A stretch of DNA of 64,000 nucleotides from Mycobacterium sp. 1164966.3. GTDB lineage: Bacteria; Actinomycetota; Actinomycetes; Mycobacteriales; Mycobacteriaceae. The notes beneath the pieces were generated by a model. That model ran no database searches and was not told the DNA's origin. It was given only the letters and a program-made list of their open reading frames with translations. Position numbers and translations under genes: made by a program. Numbering within the stretch: the first letter of the stretch is position 1; each line of letters starts with the position of its first letter. The stretch spans positions 1 through 64,000 of the forward strand of contig NZ_LZSG01000037.1 of the NCBI RefSeq assembly GCF_001665395.1, read 5' to 3'. Below are positions 1 to 8,169 of the stretch, in pieces.

Positions 1-851
1 CGCAGCCGCAACTCCCCCCCCCCGGGGCGCAGTGCGCCCCCGCTGCGCTGATGTGGGCCGTACAGCTCGACCGCCGCGGGCGCAGCGGAATCCTCGGCTG
101 TCGCCGCCAATACAAGTGGTCCCGGTCCGGCCGGCCGGACCACTCTCAGGCCGATCACCACGAAGCCGCGTTTGGCTAATGCGCGCACCGCACCGTCCAG
201 CGGCACCTCGAGGGCCGGCGTGCCGACGATCAACACCACCAACGCGCCGACGAACCAGCCCACGCCCAAACCGAGCAGCGAGCGGGCCGGAACGACGGCG
301 CTGACAATGAGGTGGATCGGCACGAAGGCCAGCAGCAGCGCCCACCACCAGCGCCGCCAGCGCGCCGGCAGCCATGGACCCGAGACGGTGAGCACCGCGG
401 CCAGCATCGCGATCCAGCGCGGGTCGTCGAGGAACTGCGCCAGCACGGTCTGCAGCCGGTCGGAAAGGTCGAAATGCCATTTGGGTGCCGCGATCCCGTT
501 GCCGGTGATCGACAGCGGCAGGATGGCGAAGACCCCGGCGGCCGCGTACGCGCCGAGCAGCTTCCACTGCCGGGAGACGATCAACCCGATCAGGATCATG
601 AACGGCAACGCCAGAATCGCGATGCCGTAGGCCAGGTACACCAGATTGGATTGGGTCGGGGACAGGACTCCGACGATCGAGGAGATGGATTTCTCGAGGT
701 TCATCCACCGCGGGCGGGTGATCAGATAACTGACGATGACTATCGCGAGGAATACCGTCGCAAGCGCCAGTCGGATGATGTCGTTGGTCCGTCGGGTCAG
801 CGGTTGCAGCAAGCTGCCGGTAACGGTGATGTCTCGCCCGTCAACGCGCAT
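1..851 (-). CDS. Integral membrane protein, Rv0585c-like (3' part outside window)
   Basis: This is the first 283 codons of a minus-strand gene that runs off the left edge of the window. It starts at an ATG whose complement is at 849-851, and the frame stays open to base 1. The translation begins MRVDGRDITVTGSLLQPLTR and contains at least five hydrophobic helices, near residues 24-43, 65-88, 98-115, 160-178 and 190-210, so it is a polytopic inner-membrane protein. Lying two genes upstream of a mce2R-type regulator, it matches the place of Rv0585c, a large conserved membrane protein. Its function is unknown. A run of ten C at 14-23 lies inside the frame and could hide a length error, so the last few residues before the edge are uncertain. 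Confidence 0.75.
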   Translation of the reverse strand, partial: MRVDGRDITVTGSLLQPLTRRTNDIIRLALATVFLAIVIVSYLITRPRWMNLEKSISSIVGVLSPTQSNLVYLAYGIAILALPFMILIGLIVSRQWKLLGAYAAAGVFAILPLSITGNGIAAPKWHFDLSDRLQTVLAQFLDDPRWIAMLAAVLTVSGPWLPARWRRWWWALLLAFVPIHLIVSAVVPARSLLGLGVGWFVGALVVLIVGTPALEVPLDGAVRALAKRGFVVIGLRVVRPAGPGPLVLAATAEDSAAPAAVELYGPHQRSGGALRPGGGELRL

Positions 852-944
852 GCTGCACGATCCCTTCGGGACCTTCCGGATCAGCCGCGCTATCAGCGGC
901 TCGCCGACAACTTAACCGCATACCTAATCGTCGTCGCTATGTTG

Positions 945-1406
945 CTATAGCGCCCCTAGCAACAAGACCGTCCAGGCCGCCGTAAGCAGCATCCCGTAGC
1001 CGATCACAAGGGCGAACCCGACACGACGCGCTGGCGCCAAACTCCCTGAGGCAAGACTGGGACGACGGCGGAGGTAAGCGAGCAGGAGGCCGAGCACCAG
1101 GATCACCGGAACGGTGATCGGCCAGCCGGCCAAGACCAGGTACGGGCCGTGGAAGAGGAAAACGCCGAACGACGCCAGCGTGGCTCCGATTGGCGACGTG
1201 CGCGCGTCGGTGTGCGATACGGCGAGGCCGAAGGCGAGCAGGAAACTGGCAAGCCAACAGACCGCACTCGCCACCACGAAAAGCGATATGAGGACGCGAC
1301 CAAACGACGGCCATCGGCGAGGCGGGGCGACCGGCGGTGCGTAGTATCCGCCGACAAACCCCCGGTCCCACGGGGCCTGGTTCCACGACGTCATTGCGGT
1401 AGTCAA
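945..1406 (-). CDS. Small membrane protein of unknown function
   Basis: A 153-residue protein with a short polar, proline-rich N-terminus (about residues 1-35) and three or four hydrophobic stretches near residues 38-62, 73-92, 95-112 and 127-150, so it should sit in the membrane. I recognise no family motif. The start could be the ATG at 1406 or the one four codons further in. It lies between the Rv0585c-like gene and the divergently transcribed methyltransferase pair, and may share the short region 1407-1500 with the latter for promoters. The long frame antisense to it and to the methyltransferase (937-1995) is very arginine-rich and looks like a codon shadow. Confidence 0.6.
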   Translation of the reverse strand: MTTAMTSWNQAPWDRGFVGGYYAPPVAPPRRWPSFGRVLISLFVVASAVCWLASFLLAFGLAVSHTDARTSPIGATLASFGVFLFHGPYLVLAGWPITVPVILVLGLLLAYLRRRPSLASGSLAPARRVGFALVIGYGMLLTAAWTVLLLGAL

Positions 1407-1503
1407 CCATTTCAGCCGCCCGCCAGGTATTCACAGCGGGTTCACATGCAGGCCGCCTACGGTCGGTACATAGTTGTGCTAGCGAACTTTGGAGGGCGTG
1501 AGC

Positions 1504-2445
1504 GTGCCGAGAACAGAGAACGACACCTGGGAAATCACCGAGAGCGTGGGTGCGACGGCATTGGGCGTCGCGGCGGCCCGCGCGGCGGAGACCGAGAGTG
1601 CGACGCCGCTGATCAGCGACCCGTTTGCGCGGGTGTTTATCGACGCCGCCGGCGAGGGACTGTGGAACTGGTTCGCGTCGCCCAACCTGCCCGACGAAGT
1701 CGTCGAGCTCGAACCTGATCTCAAACCGCGGATGCAGGGCATGGTCGACTACATGGCCGCCCGGACCGCGTTCTTCGACCAGGTCTTTCTCGACGCGACC
1801 CGCGCGGGGATCTCTCAGGTGGTGATCCTGGCCGCAGGTTTGGACTCGCGTGCGTGGCGGCTGCCCTGGCCGGACGGGGTCACGGTGTACGAGCTCGACC
1901 AGCCGCGGGTGCTGGAGTTCAAGGCGTCGGCGCTTGCCGAACACGGCGCGGAGTCGACGTGCAATCTGGTCAGCGTTCCGGTCGACCTGCGCCACGACTG
2001 GCCGGCGGCCTTGCAGCAGGCCGGTTTTGACCCTTCCGCACCCAGTGTTTGGTCAGCCGAGGGGCTGTTGCCGTTCTTGCCGGCGGTCGCCCAGGAGCTG
2101 CTTTTCGAGCGCGTCCAAGCACTGGGCGCACCCGGCAGCCGGATCGCCGTAGAGGCGCCCGGCCCGGACTTTCTCGACCAGGAGCGCTATGCAAAGCGGC
2201 GCGAGTCGATGCGGCGTGTCCGCGACCTGATGGCCAAACTGCGACCTGAGGTCGACATGCCTGAGGTCGAGGATCTGTGGTATTTCGAAGAACGGGAAGA
2301 CGTCTCCGATTGGCTCGGGCGGCACGGCTGGGACGTGACGGTCACGCCGGCCGAACAGCTGATGGCCAGGTATGACCGCAGGCCGCCGGAGGACGTCGAA
2401 GACGCCGCACCGCAGACTCTGTTCGTGACGGGAGAAAGGAAATGA
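1504..2445 (+). CDS. SAM-dependent methyltransferase, TIGR00027 family (copy 1)
   Basis: About 313 residues. It opens with the family signature [25 protein letters not shown] and carries the AdoMet-binding loop [17 protein letters not shown] near residue 102, then [12 protein letters not shown], whose acidic residue normally contacts the SAM ribose. The family is greatly expanded in mycobacteria and belongs to the leucine carboxyl-methyltransferase-like (LCM) fold; true substrates are mostly unknown. GTG at 1504 is preferred because the GGAGGG at 1491-1496 then has normal spacing; GTG at 1498 is the alternative and matches the start of copy 2. The stop overlaps the ATG of copy 2 by four bases (ATGA), so the two are translationally coupled. 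Confidence 0.85.
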   Translation: MPRTENDTWEITESVGATALGVAAARAAETESATPLISDPFARVFIDAAGEGLWNWFASPNLPDEVVELEPDLKPRMQGMVDYMAARTAFFDQVFLDATRAGISQVVILAAGLDSRAWRLPWPDGVTVYELDQPRVLEFKASALAEHGAESTCNLVSVPVDLRHDWPAALQQAGFDPSAPSVWSAEGLLPFLPAVAQELLFERVQALGAPGSRIAVEAPGPDFLDQERYAKRRESMRRVRDLMAKLRPEVDMPEVEDLWYFEEREDVSDWLGRHGWDVTVTPAEQLMARYDRRPPEDVEDAAPQTLFVTGERK

Positions 2446-3395
2446 GCGTGGCCAGAACGGATAACGACAGCTGGGAGATCACCGAAAGTGTGGGTGCGAC
2501 GGCGCTGGGTGTGGCGGCCGCGCGCGCAGCCGAAACGCGAAGTGAGACACCGCTGATCAGCGATCCGTTCGCACAGGTTTTCCTCGACGCCGCCGGCGAC
2601 GGGGTGTGGAATTGGCATTCCGCCCCGCAGCTGCCACCCGAACTCGTCGAAGCCGAACCCGAGTTGCCGTTGCAGATGGAGTCGATGGTCAGCTATATGG
2701 CTTCGCGGACAGCCTTTTTCGACCAGTTCTTTCTTGACGCCACCGAAGCGGGCATCCGCCAGGTGGTGATCTTGGCTGCCGGTCTTGATGCGCGGTCCTG
2801 GCGGCTGCCCTGGCCAGACGGGACGACGGTGTACGAGCTGGACCAGCCCAGGGTGCTGGAGTTCAAATCGTCGACATTGGCCGAGCACGGGGCGGAGCCG
2901 GCCTGTCATCGTGTCGCCGTTCCGGTGGACCTGCGCCAGGACTGGCCGGAAGCGTTGCGGCAGGCCGGGTTTGACTCCAGCGCCCCCAGCGCCTGGTCGG
3001 CAGAGGGCCTGATGCCCTACTTGCCGGCCGCTGCCCAGGACCTGCTGTTCGAGCGTGTTCAGGAGCTGACCGCCCCCGGCAGCCGGGTGGCTGTCGAGGC
3101 GCTGGGCCCGAAGTTCCTGGACCCTGACGCCCGCGCGAAGCGTCGTGCGCGGATGGATCGGGTTCGTGCCTTCATGTCGGTGGTCGACCCTCAGCGCGAG
3201 GTCCCCAGAACCGACGAGTTGTGGTACTTCGAGGAGCGCGAAGACGTCGGCCAGTGGTTTGAGCGCCACGGCTGGGAGGTAACGGTGACGACGACCGACG
3301 AACTCATGGCCGGTTATGACCGCAGCGCTCCCGACGAGGTGGCAGACCAGATTCCGGGGAATCTGTTCGTGACGGCCCAGCGGACGGAAGGTTAG
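2442..3395 (+). CDS. SAM-dependent methyltransferase, TIGR00027 family (copy 2)
   Basis: 317 residues, clearly a tandem duplicate of the gene before it: the N-terminus ([20 protein letters not shown]), the SAM loop ([19 protein letters not shown]) and the C-terminal [10 protein letters not shown] block are nearly the same. A purine-rich GGAGAAAGGAA directly precedes the ATG. It is predicted to be a soluble methyltransferase of the LCM-like class; the substrate is unknown. The pair lies between the Rv0585c-like gene and mce2R, which are neighbours in M. tuberculosis, so it is either an insertion here or a loss there. No terminator is obvious before the mce2R promoter region. Confidence 0.85.
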   Translation: MSVARTDNDSWEITESVGATALGVAAARAAETRSETPLISDPFAQVFLDAAGDGVWNWHSAPQLPPELVEAEPELPLQMESMVSYMASRTAFFDQFFLDATEAGIRQVVILAAGLDARSWRLPWPDGTTVYELDQPRVLEFKSSTLAEHGAEPACHRVAVPVDLRQDWPEALRQAGFDSSAPSAWSAEGLMPYLPAAAQDLLFERVQELTAPGSRVAVEALGPKFLDPDARAKRRARMDRVRAFMSVVDPQREVPRTDELWYFEEREDVGQWFERHGWEVTVTTTDELMAGYDRSAPDEVADQIPGNLFVTAQRTEG

Positions 3396-3474
3396 CCGCG
3401 CCGAGACGCCCTACGGCGCCGGCGCCGGCCGGGCAAGCGGTGCACGGACCGCGCGAAAGATTTGCGACACGCCG

Positions 3475-3487
3475 GTGGTCTGACCAC
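3475..3487. promoter_or_regulatory. Probable Mce2R operator (FadR-type palindrome)
   Basis: GTGGTCTGACCAC is a perfect 13-base palindrome 33 bases before the mce2R start. FadR-subfamily GntR regulators typically bind sites of the form TGGT-N3-ACCA, which this contains, and Mce2R belongs to that subfamily. Autoregulation of the mce2 operon is therefore likely; this is inferred from motif and position. Confidence 0.6.
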
Positions 3488-3519
3488 TTTACTCTCGTCA
3501 CACCAGCCACACTGGCCGC

Positions 3520-4239
3520 ATGGTGGTGCAGCCGGTGCGCCGATCGGTGCCCGAACAGGTTTTCGAGCAGATTGCCGCCGATGTACTCAGCGGAGAGATG
3601 CGACCTGGTGAAGCCTTACCCAGTGAGCGACGATTGGCAGCGGTTTTCGGGGCTTCAAGACCCGCTGTCCGGGAGGGCCTCAAGCGGCTGGCGGCGGCCA
3701 GTCTGGTGGAGGTGCGCCATGGCGGTGTCACCACTGTGCGCGATTTCCGGCGGCATGCCGGCCTGGACCTGCTGCCCCGGTTGCTATTTCGTGACGGCGA
3801 ACTCGACCCCACCGTGTTCCGCAGCATTCTCGAGGCCAGGCTGCGTATCGGCCCGAAGGTCGCGGAGCTGGCAGCCGAACAACACGGACCCGAAATAGCC
3901 GAATTGCTCGCGGATTCGCTCCGCGTCCTGGAGTCCGAAGAGAACCCCCTTCAGTGGCATTGCGACACGCTCACCTTCTGGGATCATGTGGTCGATGGCG
4001 CCGGCTCAATCGTATTCCGGTTGATGTACAACGCCTTTCGCGCCGCGTATGAGCCGGCGCTGATTGCGCTGGGCACAGCGGTGGGCGCGGAGGCCAAGCG
4101 CCCGGACGCGTACCGGAAGTTGGCCGTTGCGGTATGTGCCGGCGAATCCGCCGGTGCGAGGCACGCCGCACACGAGGTGCTCGAACTCGCGAACGCGACA
4201 TTGATGGCCGCATTGGACAGTCAAGGGAGCCGACCTTGA
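3520..4239 (+). CDS. mce2R: GntR/FadR-family transcriptional regulator Mce2R
   Basis: 239 residues. The N-terminal winged helix (about residues 8-75) has the GntR pattern: [27 protein letters not shown], then [13 protein letters not shown] and a wing. The rest is a helical FCD-type ligand domain as in FadR-subfamily regulators. Mce2R is known in M. tuberculosis as the repressor of the mce2 operon. Its stop overlaps the TTG start of yrbE2A, so it is the first gene of the operon, and the palindrome at 3475-3487 is its likely operator. The inducer is unknown, but a lipid or lipid-derived ligand would suit an Mce importer. The ATG at 3520 was chosen because the GntR motif begins a few residues downstream. 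Confidence 0.93.
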   Translation: MVVQPVRRSVPEQVFEQIAADVLSGEMRPGEALPSERRLAAVFGASRPAVREGLKRLAAASLVEVRHGGVTTVRDFRRHAGLDLLPRLLFRDGELDPTVFRSILEARLRIGPKVAELAAEQHGPEIAELLADSLRVLESEENPLQWHCDTLTFWDHVVDGAGSIVFRLMYNAFRAAYEPALIALGTAVGAEAKRPDAYRKLAVAVCAGESAGARHAAHEVLELANATLMAALDSQGSRP

Positions 4240-5033
4240 CCGCCCACACGGTGATCACCACGTATCTGCGCGAGCAGATGCAGCCCGGGATCGACGCGGT
4301 CGGCGGTTTCTACCGGACCTGTGTGCTGACCGGAAAAGCGTTGTTCCGCAGGCCGTTTCAGTGGCGCGAGGCGATAGAGCAGGGCTGGTTCATCACAAGT
4401 GTCTCGTTGCTGCCGACGCTTGCGGTCTCGATTCCGCTGACGGTGCTCATCATCTTCACCCTGAACATCCTGTTGGCGGAGTTCGGCGCCGCCGACATCT
4501 CCGGCGCGGGCGCGGCGCTGGGTGCGGTCACTCAACTGGGCCCGCTGACCACGGTGTTGGTGATTGCCGGCGCCGGATCCACCGCCATCTGCGCCGACTT
4601 GGGTGCCCGCACCATACGCGAGGAGATCGACGCGATGGAGGTGCTCGGCATCGACCCGATCCACCGGTTGGTGGTACCGCGCGTCGTCGCCGCGACCATC
4701 GTCGCCACCCTGCTCAACGGAGCGGTGATCACTATCGGCCTGGTCGGCGGTTTCCTGTTCGGCGTCTTCATACAACACGTCTCATCCGGTGCCTACGTCA
4801 GCACACTGACCTTGGTGACCGGTCTGCCCGAGGTGATCATCTCGGTGGTCAAGTCGGCCACCTTCGGAATGATCGCCGGCCTGGTCGGCTGTTACCGCGG
4901 CCTGACGACCAAGGGCGGGCCCAAGGGTGTCGGCATCGCCGTCAACGAGACGTTGGTGCTGTGCGTCATCGCGCTGTTCGCGGTCAACGTGGTGCTCACC
5001 ACGATCGGCGTCCGATTCGGAACGGGGCGTTAG
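4236..5033 (+). CDS. yrbE2A: YrbE2A, MlaE-type permease of the Mce2 importer
   Basis: 265 residues, equal to the known M. tuberculosis YrbE2A length when read from the TTG at 4236, which overlaps the mce2R stop (TTGA). An ATG 14 codons inside (4278) would remove conserved N-terminal sequence. The protein has the MlaE/YrbE fold: an amphipathic N-terminus, several transmembrane helices, and the loop with [13 protein letters not shown] (about residues 128-140) that contacts the ATPase in this family. With YrbE2B it should form the membrane permease of the Mce2 lipid importer, driven by Mkl (MceG). The gap to yrbE2B is one base. Confidence 0.93.
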   Translation: MTAHTVITTYLREQMQPGIDAVGGFYRTCVLTGKALFRRPFQWREAIEQGWFITSVSLLPTLAVSIPLTVLIIFTLNILLAEFGAADISGAGAALGAVTQLGPLTTVLVIAGAGSTAICADLGARTIREEIDAMEVLGIDPIHRLVVPRVVAATIVATLLNGAVITIGLVGGFLFGVFIQHVSSGAYVSTLTLVTGLPEVIISVVKSATFGMIAGLVGCYRGLTTKGGPKGVGIAVNETLVLCVIALFAVNVVLTTIGVRFGTGR

Positions 5034-5034
5034 C

Positions 5035-5907
5035 ATGTCCGGATCAGCAGCCGTGCTGCGCGCGCGCTACCCGCGCACAGCCGCCAACCTCAACCGCTAC
5101 GGCGGCGGCACGGCCCGAAGATTCGAGCAGATCGGGATTTTCGCGAGGTTCACCCGGATGAGCCTCTGGGAGATCGGGTGGGCGCTGCGCCGCTACCCCA
5201 GGGAGACGCTGCGACTCATCGCCGAGATCGGCATGGGCACCGGTGCAATGGCCGTCGTCGGGGGAACCGTTGCGATCATCGGTTTTGTCACCCTGTCCGG
5301 CGGCTCACTGATCGCAATCCAGGGCTTCGCGTCGCTGGGCAACATCGGAGTCGAGGCCTTCACCGGTTTCTTTGCGGCCCTTGCCAACACCCGCGTGGCA
5401 GCGCCCATCATCGCCGGTGTGGCACTGGCCGCGACGGTAGGTGCCGGCGCCACAGCACAATTGGGCGCGATGCGGATCAGCGAGGAGATCGACGCGCTGG
5501 AGGTCATGGGCATCAAGTCGATTTCGTTCTTGGTGTCCACCCGGATTCTGGGCGGGCTGGTGGTGATCGGTCCGCTGTACGCATTGGCTCTCGACATGGC
5601 TTTCACGTCGGGCCAGGTAGTCACCACGGTGTTCTACGGCCAGTCCAACGGGACCTATGAACACTACTTCCGGACCTTCCTGCGTCCCGAGGATGTGGGT
5701 TGGTCGGTGGTGGAGGTCGTCGTGATAGCCGTGGTGGTGATGATCACCCATTGCTACTACGGGTACACCGCCAGCGGCGGTCCGGTCGGCGTCGGGCAGG
5801 CCGTCGGACGCTCAATGCGTTTCTCGCTGGTCTCGGTGGTGGTTGTGGTCCTGCTGGCCCAGTTGGCGCTTTACGGCGTCGACCCGAACTTCAATCTCAC
5901 GGTGTAA
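5035..5907 (+). CDS. yrbE2B: YrbE2B, MlaE-type permease of the Mce2 importer
   Basis: 290 residues of the same MlaE/YrbE family as YrbE2A. The coupling-loop motif EEIDALEVMGIKS lies near residue 155, followed by long hydrophobic helices and the conserved GYTASGGPVGVGQAVGRS segment before the last helix. The ATG at 5035 follows the yrbE2A stop by one base. YrbE proteins act as a pair, so a YrbE2A/YrbE2B heterodimer is expected to form the inner-membrane channel onto which the Mce2A-F proteins dock. mce2A begins five bases after the stop. Confidence 0.93.
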   Translation: MSGSAAVLRARYPRTAANLNRYGGGTARRFEQIGIFARFTRMSLWEIGWALRRYPRETLRLIAEIGMGTGAMAVVGGTVAIIGFVTLSGGSLIAIQGFASLGNIGVEAFTGFFAALANTRVAAPIIAGVALAATVGAGATAQLGAMRISEEIDALEVMGIKSISFLVSTRILGGLVVIGPLYALALDMAFTSGQVVTTVFYGQSNGTYEHYFRTFLRPEDVGWSVVEVVVIAVVVMITHCYYGYTASGGPVGVGQAVGRSMRFSLVSVVVVVLLAQLALYGVDPNFNLTV

Positions 5908-5912
5908 CCGCC

Positions 5913-7127
5913 GTGACGACACCGGTGACACGGAAGACCCGTCGCGTGTGGATCTATCTCGAAGGCGTGGCTCTGCTGTTGGCCGGTGTGTTGGTTATCG
6001 CGTTGGTGTACTTGCAGTTCCGCGGAGATTTCACACCCAAGACCGAGCTGACGATGGTGGCGTCGCGGGCCGGGCTGGTGATGGAACCGGGAGCGAAGGT
6101 CACCTACAACGGGGTGCAGGTCGGACGGGTGGCCGGCATCTCGGAGATCGAGCGTGACGGCAGGCCGGCAGCCAAGCTGATGCTGCACGTGAACCCGGAG
6201 TACATCAGGCTGATTCCGGTCAACGTGGTGGCCAACATCGAGGCGGCCACGTTGTTCGGCAACAAATATGTGTCGCTCATGTCGCCGGATAACCCTAAGC
6301 CGCAGCATATCTCGCCGACCGACGTGATCGACGTGCGGTCGGTGACAACCGAGTTCAACACCTTGTTCGAGACGGTCACGTCGATCGCCGAGAAGGTGGA
6401 CCCGATCGAGCTGAACTCGACGCTGTCCGCGGTCGCCCAGGCGCTGGATGGGCTGGGCGCCAAGTTCGGGGAATCGATCGTCAACGGCAATCACATTCTG
6501 GACCAGTTGAACCCGCGGATGCCGCAGGTCGGCTACGACGTGCGCCGGCTGGCGGATCTGGCTGAGATCTATGCGCGTTCGTCGCCGGACCTGTGGAACT
6601 TTCTGCGCAATGCTTTGACCACGGCGCGCACGCTGACCAGGCAGCAGCACGACCTGGATGCCGCGTTGCTGGCGGCGGTGGGCGCGGGCAAGACCGGCGA
6701 GGACATCTTCACCCGGGGCGGCCCGTACCTGTCGCGCGGCGCCGCCGACTTGCTGCCTACCGCAACGCTGCTCGACGAGTACAGCCCGGAACTGTTCTGC
6801 ATGGTCCGCAACTTTCGCGACGCGGCGCCCAAGGTAGCGAATGCGGCTGGCGGCAACGGCTATTCGTTGTCAGCCGCCGGAACAATCATCGGAGCGCCAA
6901 ACCCGTATGTCTATCCGGACAATCTGCCGCGGGTGAACGCTCGCGGGGGACCGGGTGGACGGCCAGGGTGCTGGCAGCCGATCACCCGGGAGTTGTGGCC
7001 GGCGCCGTATCTGGTGATGGACACCGGCGCCAGCCTTGCGCCGTACAACCACCTCGAGCTCGGCCAGCCGATGTTCACCGAATACGTCTGGGGGCGCCAG
7101 TTCGGGGAGAACACGATCAACCCATGA
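5913..7127 (+). CDS. mce2A: Mce2A, Mce/MlaD-domain lipid transport protein
   Basis: 404 residues from the GTG at 5913, the same length as the known Mce2A. One N-terminal membrane anchor (about residues 14-35) is followed by the Mce/MlaD domain (about 40-120), with GLVMEPGAKVTYNGVQVGRV, then a long helical domain and a C-terminal tail. The six Mce proteins of one operon are thought to form a hexameric tube across the periplasm that carries lipids to the YrbE permease. The frame is open far upstream, but GTG 5913 is the only start that fits the operon spacing. Confidence 0.92.
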   Translation: MTTPVTRKTRRVWIYLEGVALLLAGVLVIALVYLQFRGDFTPKTELTMVASRAGLVMEPGAKVTYNGVQVGRVAGISEIERDGRPAAKLMLHVNPEYIRLIPVNVVANIEAATLFGNKYVSLMSPDNPKPQHISPTDVIDVRSVTTEFNTLFETVTSIAEKVDPIELNSTLSAVAQALDGLGAKFGESIVNGNHILDQLNPRMPQVGYDVRRLADLAEIYARSSPDLWNFLRNALTTARTLTRQQHDLDAALLAAVGAGKTGEDIFTRGGPYLSRGAADLLPTATLLDEYSPELFCMVRNFRDAAPKVANAAGGNGYSLSAAGTIIGAPNPYVYPDNLPRVNARGGPGGRPGCWQPITRELWPAPYLVMDTGASLAPYNHLELGQPMFTEYVWGRQFGENTINP

Positions 7128-7137
7128 CGAGGAATCC

Positions 7138-8169
7138 ATGAGAGGCACCGGCACAGCAGTCAAACTCGGCATCTTGTGGTTTGTCCTGTTGGTGTTCACC
7201 GTGACGATCATCGTGGTGTTCGGCCAGATGCGCTTCAACAGCACCACCGGATACTCCGCGCTGTTCACCAACGTCAGCGGGCTACGGGCCGGGCAGTTCG
7301 TCCGCGCTGCGGGGGTGGAGGTCGGCAAAGTCGCCAAGGTGACGCTTATCGACGGGGACAAGCGGGTTTTGGTGGATTTCAACGTGGATCACACGCTGTT
7401 GCTGGACCAGGCGACGACTGCGTCGATCCGCTATCTCAACCTGATCGGCGACCGCTACCTCGAGTTGCAACGCGGGTACAGCGGCAGGCTGCTCGCCCCC
7501 GGCGGCAGGATCCCGATTGAGCACACCCAGCCGGCGTTGGATCTCGACGCGCTGATCGGTGGTTTCCGCCCACTGTTCAAAGCATTGGACCCGGACAAGG
7601 TCAACAGCATTGCCAGGTCGATCCTGACCGTGTTCCAGGGCCAGGGCGCCACCATCAACGACATCCTCGACCAGACAGCATCATTCACCGCCACTCTGGC
7701 CGAGCGAGATCAAGCGATAGGCGAGGTGATCAACAACCTGAACACCCTGCTGGCCACCACCGTCAAGCACCAGAAGGAGTTCGACCAGACCGTCGACAAG
7801 CTCGAGGTACTGATCACCGCATTGAAGAACAGGGCCGATCCGCTGGCCGCCGCGGCCGCACACATCAGCAACGCCGCCGGAACTCTGGCCGACCTGTTGG
7901 GTGAGGACCGACCGTTACTGCACAGCACCGTCGGACACCTCGATCACACCCTGCAGCCGCTGATAGACCAGCTGCCGACTCTCGACGATGTGCTGGGCAA
8001 GCTGCCGGGCGCCTACCGGATCATCGGCCGAGCTGGTGGCACATACGGCGACTTCTTCAACTTCTACCTGTGCGACCTGTCGTTGAAGGTCAACGGATTA
8101 CAGCCTGGCGGCCCGGTGCGCACCATCAAGCTGTTCAGCCAGCCCACCGGGAGGTGTACGCCGCAATGA
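7138..8169 (+). CDS. mce2B: Mce2B, Mce/MlaD-domain lipid transport protein (full length)
   Basis: 343 residues with an N-terminal anchor (about residues 8-30), a Mce/MlaD domain (GYSALFTNVSGLRAGQFVRAA onward, about 38-115) and a helical region. As I recall, the H37Rv copy is split into Rv0590 and Rv0590A; here the frame is unbroken, so this is the intact ancestral form. It starts at the ATG 10 bases after mce2A, and its stop overlaps the mce2C ATG (ATGA). It is expected to be one subunit of the Mce2 hexamer. Confidence 0.92.
   Translation: MRGTGTAVKLGILWFVLLVFTVTIIVVFGQMRFNSTTGYSALFTNVSGLRAGQFVRAAGVEVGKVAKVTLIDGDKRVLVDFNVDHTLLLDQATTASIRYLNLIGDRYLELQRGYSGRLLAPGGRIPIEHTQPALDLDALIGGFRPLFKALDPDKVNSIARSILTVFQGQGATINDILDQTASFTATLAERDQAIGEVINNLNTLLATTVKHQKEFDQTVDKLEVLITALKNRADPLAAAAAHISNAAGTLADLLGEDRPLLHSTVGHLDHTLQPLIDQLPTLDDVLGKLPGAYRIIGRAGGTYGDFFNFYLCDLSLKVNGLQPGGPVRTIKLFSQPTGRCTPQ

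Noticed and set aside
937..1995. A 352-codon minus-strand frame over the small membrane gene and the methyltransferase
   Set aside because: Very rich in arginine and histidine with no domain; the opposite strand has a clear methyltransferase, so it is a GC-rich shadow.
2187..3269. A 360-codon minus-strand frame antisense to the second methyltransferase
   Set aside because: Same arginine/glutamine-rich shadow composition and no family motif.
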